64,000 nt of DNA. Origin: Turnera subulata. Taxonomy: Eukaryota; Streptophyta; Magnoliopsida; Malpighiales; Passifloraceae. The first letter of the stretch is position 1. Every line of letters starts with the position of its first letter. The translations under genes were made by a program, and so were the position numbers. This document shows, piece by piece, positions 59,882 to 64,000 of the stretch. Below the pieces are notes generated by a model. That model had not been told where the DNA came from, made no database searches, and saw only the letters and a list, made by a program, of their open reading frames with translations. The stretch lies in NCBI GenBank assembly GCA_028386065.3, contig JAKUCV010000342.1, forward strand, positions 199,074-263,073. Reading direction: 5' to 3'.

Positions 59882-61815
59882 TCTTCTTATTATTATTATT
59901 ATTTCTTCTTCGCTGCTACTCGTTTTTTCTTTGTGTGTTTTTTGAATATCTTTGTTTGTTGCAGCCTATGGATCTTTTAGTCTCGTGGAGGTGTTCACTG
60001 ATAAACTTGTCTCCTGGTAACTGGTTTCTGGTCCTTTATGTTTTTTCTTATTATTTTTGGTAAAAAAACAATGTTAATTAGCTTAGCAAGTAAAATTTTG
60101 TAATCAGATCAATCAGTTAACATTAGCATACTTTTCCCTGAACATCTCCCTGCATGTCAAATTATTATGCCTGATGGTCTGCTTTTCCTTCCTTTTCTTC
60201 TATAGTTTTTTTTTTTCTTTTCTTTTTGCAGTGATACTGTCTGCTGCTAGATTAGAACATCTGATGCATCTTATTTTAGTTCTTTGTTTACCTTTTGCTC
60301 TTAGTAGTACTGCCTTTAATTTAGTGAATAAAGGTGGCTAAAAGCCCATAATTGTTAGCTCTGGTTGAGGAAATGGAAGTGTCACATGATTGGCGGTTTA
60401 ATGATCCTAATTGTTGCGAGTAATAGAATCCATCGAAAGGTTTATGATGAAGAAGATTGCACAGATAGTTAAATTTTGTTTCTAAAAGTGCTCAGTCTAG
60501 TTTGTCCCTAAGTCATAGGATGCAAGGTTAGATTTATCAATTTGTGATTTGACAGTGCAATCTTATTTTAACAATGTTTATATTAATCTTTAATTTCCAT
60601 CTTAGGGTGTTAGGAGTCAAAAATGTTTGAAATGCTTCTTTTTTTAAGTGAGAGATCATGTTCTGAAGCAATTTCTCATTTGTTTTGTTAGGATTCCTTA
60701 CTACTACCATATCAAGTTTGCGTTCCTTGTCTGGCTGCAGCTTCCATCGGTCAATGTAAGACTTTTATTTATCTGTTTGTTCATGCATTAGCTTTAGGCT
60801 GCCCAAAAAAACTGGGGTATACTAAACGGCTTCTGGATGAGGTGGTATAGCAAGTGAAGTAAATCTCTGTGGCTACTGGTGTATACTAGCAATCTCTATG
60901 TTTTGGATTTACTAAGATCGAAGTAAATCCATCTTACATTGATCAACTGGATATGCAAGGAATTGAAACTTTGAGGCAAACAAAAATATCTGAAGCACTA
61001 ATTGCTTGTCTTACAGGGAGCTAAGCAGTTGTACATGAGCCATCTCCGTCCTTTCCTATTAAGGCATCAGGCAAGACTTGATCTAATTGTGGAGTTTCTA
61101 CATGGTGAAACTGTAAGAATCCTTACTGTTGCATCTTATTGTCAGGCCATCCCTTTCACCTATCATGCTATAGTTACTAGATTCAGGATTCAAGCCCTCT
61201 CTCATGCATATATTGTATGCTGTGCTTTTAAGGCAAAGGGATCTATAGCACTCAGCAGTTGTGTCTGAGCCTCCTTTACCTCCTGCTAATCAATGGTCTT
61301 CCTTAAGTTCTTGATGTATAAACTACCCTGTGAAAAACTAAGTCTTTAGGTAGCAGTCATAGGCTGGGTGATAATCTTCATGTCAGATACTGTCCCTACT
61401 TCAGTGGAGGGAAAACTAAATGTTAGAGCGAATGAATTGAAAAATGCAAGTGGTCTGATGGATGGTGGGTTGTGCAGAATAAGTTTATCAGTACAAATCA
61501 TGGGGAATTTCAGTTTGCAAAAGCACTGGTTATAAAGACACTGTCATCAGGTATGGATTTGGGCTCACTGCTATTGGTTAATCCCTTAAATTGCCGCATT
61601 CTAGTCCACCAAATGTTGTGTATTGAGATTTTCACAGTCAATGTAATTATTCACTGCTTTTCTTTTAATGTTTGTTTTCACATCTTTGGTGGTCAGTGAA
61701 TCAAATGGTTCGTGGTGCTACGCCCCCAGGGGGAAGACGAGAGAATGGTGCCACTGAAGGCATGACCAGCGAAATGGATAATTCATCAGAGTCACTGTCT
61801 GATGACGAAGATTAA
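59311..61815 (+). CDS. HVA22K: HVA22k-like protein (TB2/DP1/REEP family), 8 exons
   Basis: Endomembrane protein of the TB2/DP1/HVA22 family, which shapes or traffics ER-derived membranes; some members are ABA or stress induced. Exons: 59311-59331, 59483-59541, 59679-59776, 59965-60016, 60692-60755, 61017-61112, 61478-61550, 61697-61815. All introns are GT-AG with consistent phase, and the product is 193 aa. The translation keeps the family core: GIGLPVYSTFKAIE, then KWLLYWAAYGSFSLVEVFTDKLVSW, IPYYYHIKFAFLVWLQLP and LRPFLLRHQARLD. The first two hydrophobic segments cover residues about 8-40 and 55-75. The C-terminal tail is acidic (SESLSDDED). Exon 1 has only seven codons, and the start is inferred from the family N-terminus and splice phase. 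The k-type assignment rests on the N-terminal and CCSVGIGLP wording. Confidence 0.9.
59816..59910. repeat. ATT trinucleotide microsatellite in HVA22k intron 3
   Basis: About 20 uninterrupted TTA units followed by a short interrupted run, entirely within the third intron. Likely length-polymorphic. Confidence 0.95.
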
Positions 61816-63178
61816 TACTCTTACCGTCTAGCAGAATTGCTGCTAATGTCTTTCTTTCTTTCTTTCTTTTACTTTTCCAGCAGCGTAGATGGCAGTTAAC
61901 AGTTTCCTTTTTTTCTTTGACGTTTCCGTTTTATTGTGGTGAGTAAATTATTAGCTTGGTCATTCATTCCCATATTTGGTCCACTTACCTACGTAGTGGA
62001 TTTCTCAAATATGAAGCCCGCACTGTAAATACTAGACTCCATTAGATGAATGTCTAAAAACTAGTCTTTCTAATCATGCTAGTGTTTCCTATTTCAGCCC
62101 TGGATATGAAATAACTACAACGCCTAATTTTATTTTATTAATTATTTAGCATACAATATTTGAGTTTCTCTATAAAAAAATTAAAGTGTTATATTATACA
62201 TCATTATTTTACAACATATTATGCTAGGGTAATGGAGAGGAAATTAGTCATTTTTTTATAGGAGACGAGATATATTTTGTATTACTTTCTGATTTTTGTC
62301 CTTCCCATTCTACGCCAATCACAAACTGGGGGAAAAAGGTCACATGATAATGACCATTTTTTTTGTTCATATAGGTTGAATGTTTGTTATACTTTACGTG
62401 TTTTCCGTCATTGTGTGTTAAACTTTTTTTCATTTTTTACATAAATAGTAATATTTAGGATAAAGAGATTTATGCGAGTTTTTATAAATAAATTTTAATT
62501 TTCTATTAGTTCAGGAATGGTAAGTTGCTTTGGAAAACACAATCTAGATAAAAATTATTTATTTGGGATGGAAAGTATTGGAAAAAACAATCTAGACAAG
62601 ATATTTATTTAACCACTTGTCTAGGTAATGTTTTAAATTAGCTTTCATAATCTCGGAGGGCTAGTTTGGCACAAGTACAATATAGTTAAACACTCAAACA
62701 CTAGTTGCTGTGTGGAGAGATGTGTTAGGCCCAGTTTGGCACAAGCACAATATAATTAAACAATGAAATGTATAAAAACCTGTGTTATCGAACTCGGACG
62801 GTCGAATGCGGTTAATCGTGACCCGGCTGGGTCTCCGGATTAACAATTCCTTTGTTACTTTTTGGTTGAACTGCGGTCTGACTAGTATTTACTCGGGAAA
62901 ATCATGACCTAGTGGCCCGACCTGTTCAACTCCCGGTCCGGATTTAATAACACTGATAAAAACACGTTGTAATTTATAAACGTATTTCAACTACAGCTGA
63001 TAAGTCCCTATGATGATTTTTTTTTTGTTGTATGTGGACAGCCTTTGTATCCTTTCCTCTATTTAAATGAATATTGATGGTTTCATCTTTGTATTCAAAT
63101 TCTTTTTAAAAGGAAGATTTTTAATATAAACACAAAACACGAATCGAAAAGATTATTATGCCTTGAAAAGATTACAAT
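61816..63178. other. 3' region of HVA22k and spacer
   Basis: A TTTC repeat at 61853-61869 lies in the probable 3' UTR. CAGTTTGGCACAAG-type sequence is repeated near 62664 and 62732, each followed by TACAATATAGTTAAAC-like sequence, a diverged direct repeat. No gene is seen. Confidence 0.5.
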
Positions 63179-64000
63179 TGTAACAGCCCGGGTAAAAATT
63201 TTGGATTATTACCGGACTGTAAAAGTCTATTTACCGAGATTTACTGTTGAATTAATCTTGGGTAATTAATTCAAGGTAAATCGGGAGTCGTTTTTCGAAA
63301 CCGAGGGTTTTCCCGCGCTCGTGATTTTCCCGTGAATTTTTCGGAACTAAGTTGGTATTTTTCGGGTTTCGGAATTTCTCGGAAAATCACATCGGAAAAT
63401 AACTAAGGAGGTATCGGTTATTTTCTGGTCCGGATCGGATTCGCCCGTAATATGGACGAATCGAATTATTTGATATTCACATGCCAAACAGTAAAATTTT
63501 CAGTTTAAAAGAAGGAAGTGAGCCGGTGGAAGAGCAGAAGAAGAGAAGGAAAAAAAAAAGAAAGGAGAGAAAAAAAAGAGAAAAATAAATTCGGAAAAGA
63601 AAATCAGAGAAAGGAAAAATGAAAAAGAAAATAAGAAAAGAAGAAGAAATACAAGAAAAAGAAGAAAATGGAGAAACCGGTTTTTGCACAGTGCACCACC
63701 TTCCTTCCTCCTCTGTTACTGTTCACGTGCCGCCGCTCCGGTCAGCCGTGCACGCCACCGCCACCACCGCCGTGCTCGCAGGGCCGGTGCGACCTCATCC
63801 CACCTGTCGCCGCCGCGTTCCACCGCCTGCAGCTCGCTGACGCGCCGACGACCCGGAGGAAACCCACGGATCTGTGTTCCTCCGCCTCCTGCGCCTTCTG
63901 CCGTCGCCGCCGCGCCCAGCTACCATCTCCCCTGGAGTCGCCAGCCGCCGCCTGATCTCCTGCGCCGTGCTCGCCTTCTCCCCGCCTCGTTCCCGCCGTC
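63179..64000 (+). mobile_element. Start of another LTR, element-B subfamily (cut by window end)
   Basis: Begins TGTAACAGCCCGGG at 63179 in plus orientation and follows LTR B closely in its first 300 bp, including ATCGGATTCGCCCG. A purine-rich tract (63509-63670) and a GC-rich block follow, the same order as in LTR B. The left flank is ACAAT, the same 5 bases found at the solo LTR. Whether it is solo or part of a full element cannot be seen. Confidence 0.85.

Overview
The window is nuclear DNA from a flowering plant, almost certainly a eudicot. The evidence is GT-AG introns, three single-copy-type plant genes (PI4K-alpha1, polyol transporters, an HVA22k-like protein), plant L1-type LINEs, tRNA-derived SINEs and Ty3-like LTRs that begin TGTAAC. 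I cannot name the species.

Layout. 1-7828 and 8991-16662 are two LTR retrotransposons, A and B. Both lie in minus orientation by PBS and PPT. They have very long LTRs (about 3.6 and 2.7 kb) around a 2.5-kb interior that lacks gag-pol. Each interior carries the same two plus-strand genes, alpha (125 aa) and beta (227 aa), antisense to the element. Each gene has its own TATA box, and dyad symmetries surround the promoters. Element B sits inside one unit of a 426-bp tandem duplication and contains an 888-N gap. 18246-22418 is a decayed LINE. 23472-38801 is a complete 26-exon PI4K-alpha gene (2,026 aa). 39578-47437 holds two tandem minus-strand polyol/monosaccharide transporter genes with a truncated LINE between them. 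48968-51791 is a solo LTR with a perfect 5-bp target duplication. 51792-59310 is gene-poor and holds a SINE, a foldback Mutator-type MITE with a 9-bp target duplication and a 111-bp truncated retroelement with a 16-bp target duplication. 59311-61815 is an eight-exon HVA22k-like gene (193 aa). 63179-64000 is the start of another LTR related to that of element B.

The host genes act separately: PI4P synthesis at the plasma membrane, proton-coupled polyol/sugar uptake, and shaping or trafficking of endomembranes. The unusual content is the element family. Codon-by-codon comparison of copies A and B shows mostly synonymous changes in both antisense ORFs, so the proteins have been selected. Beta carries the N-terminal piece of a LINE-type endonuclease domain without its catalytic C-terminal half. 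Alpha is a small basic protein with two nuclear-localisation-like clusters. Four inverted repeats stand in a row upstream of and into the alpha leader, and another inverted repeat brackets the beta TATA box. I read this as a captured regulatory cassette riding antisense in a non-autonomous retrotransposon. That reading is inference.
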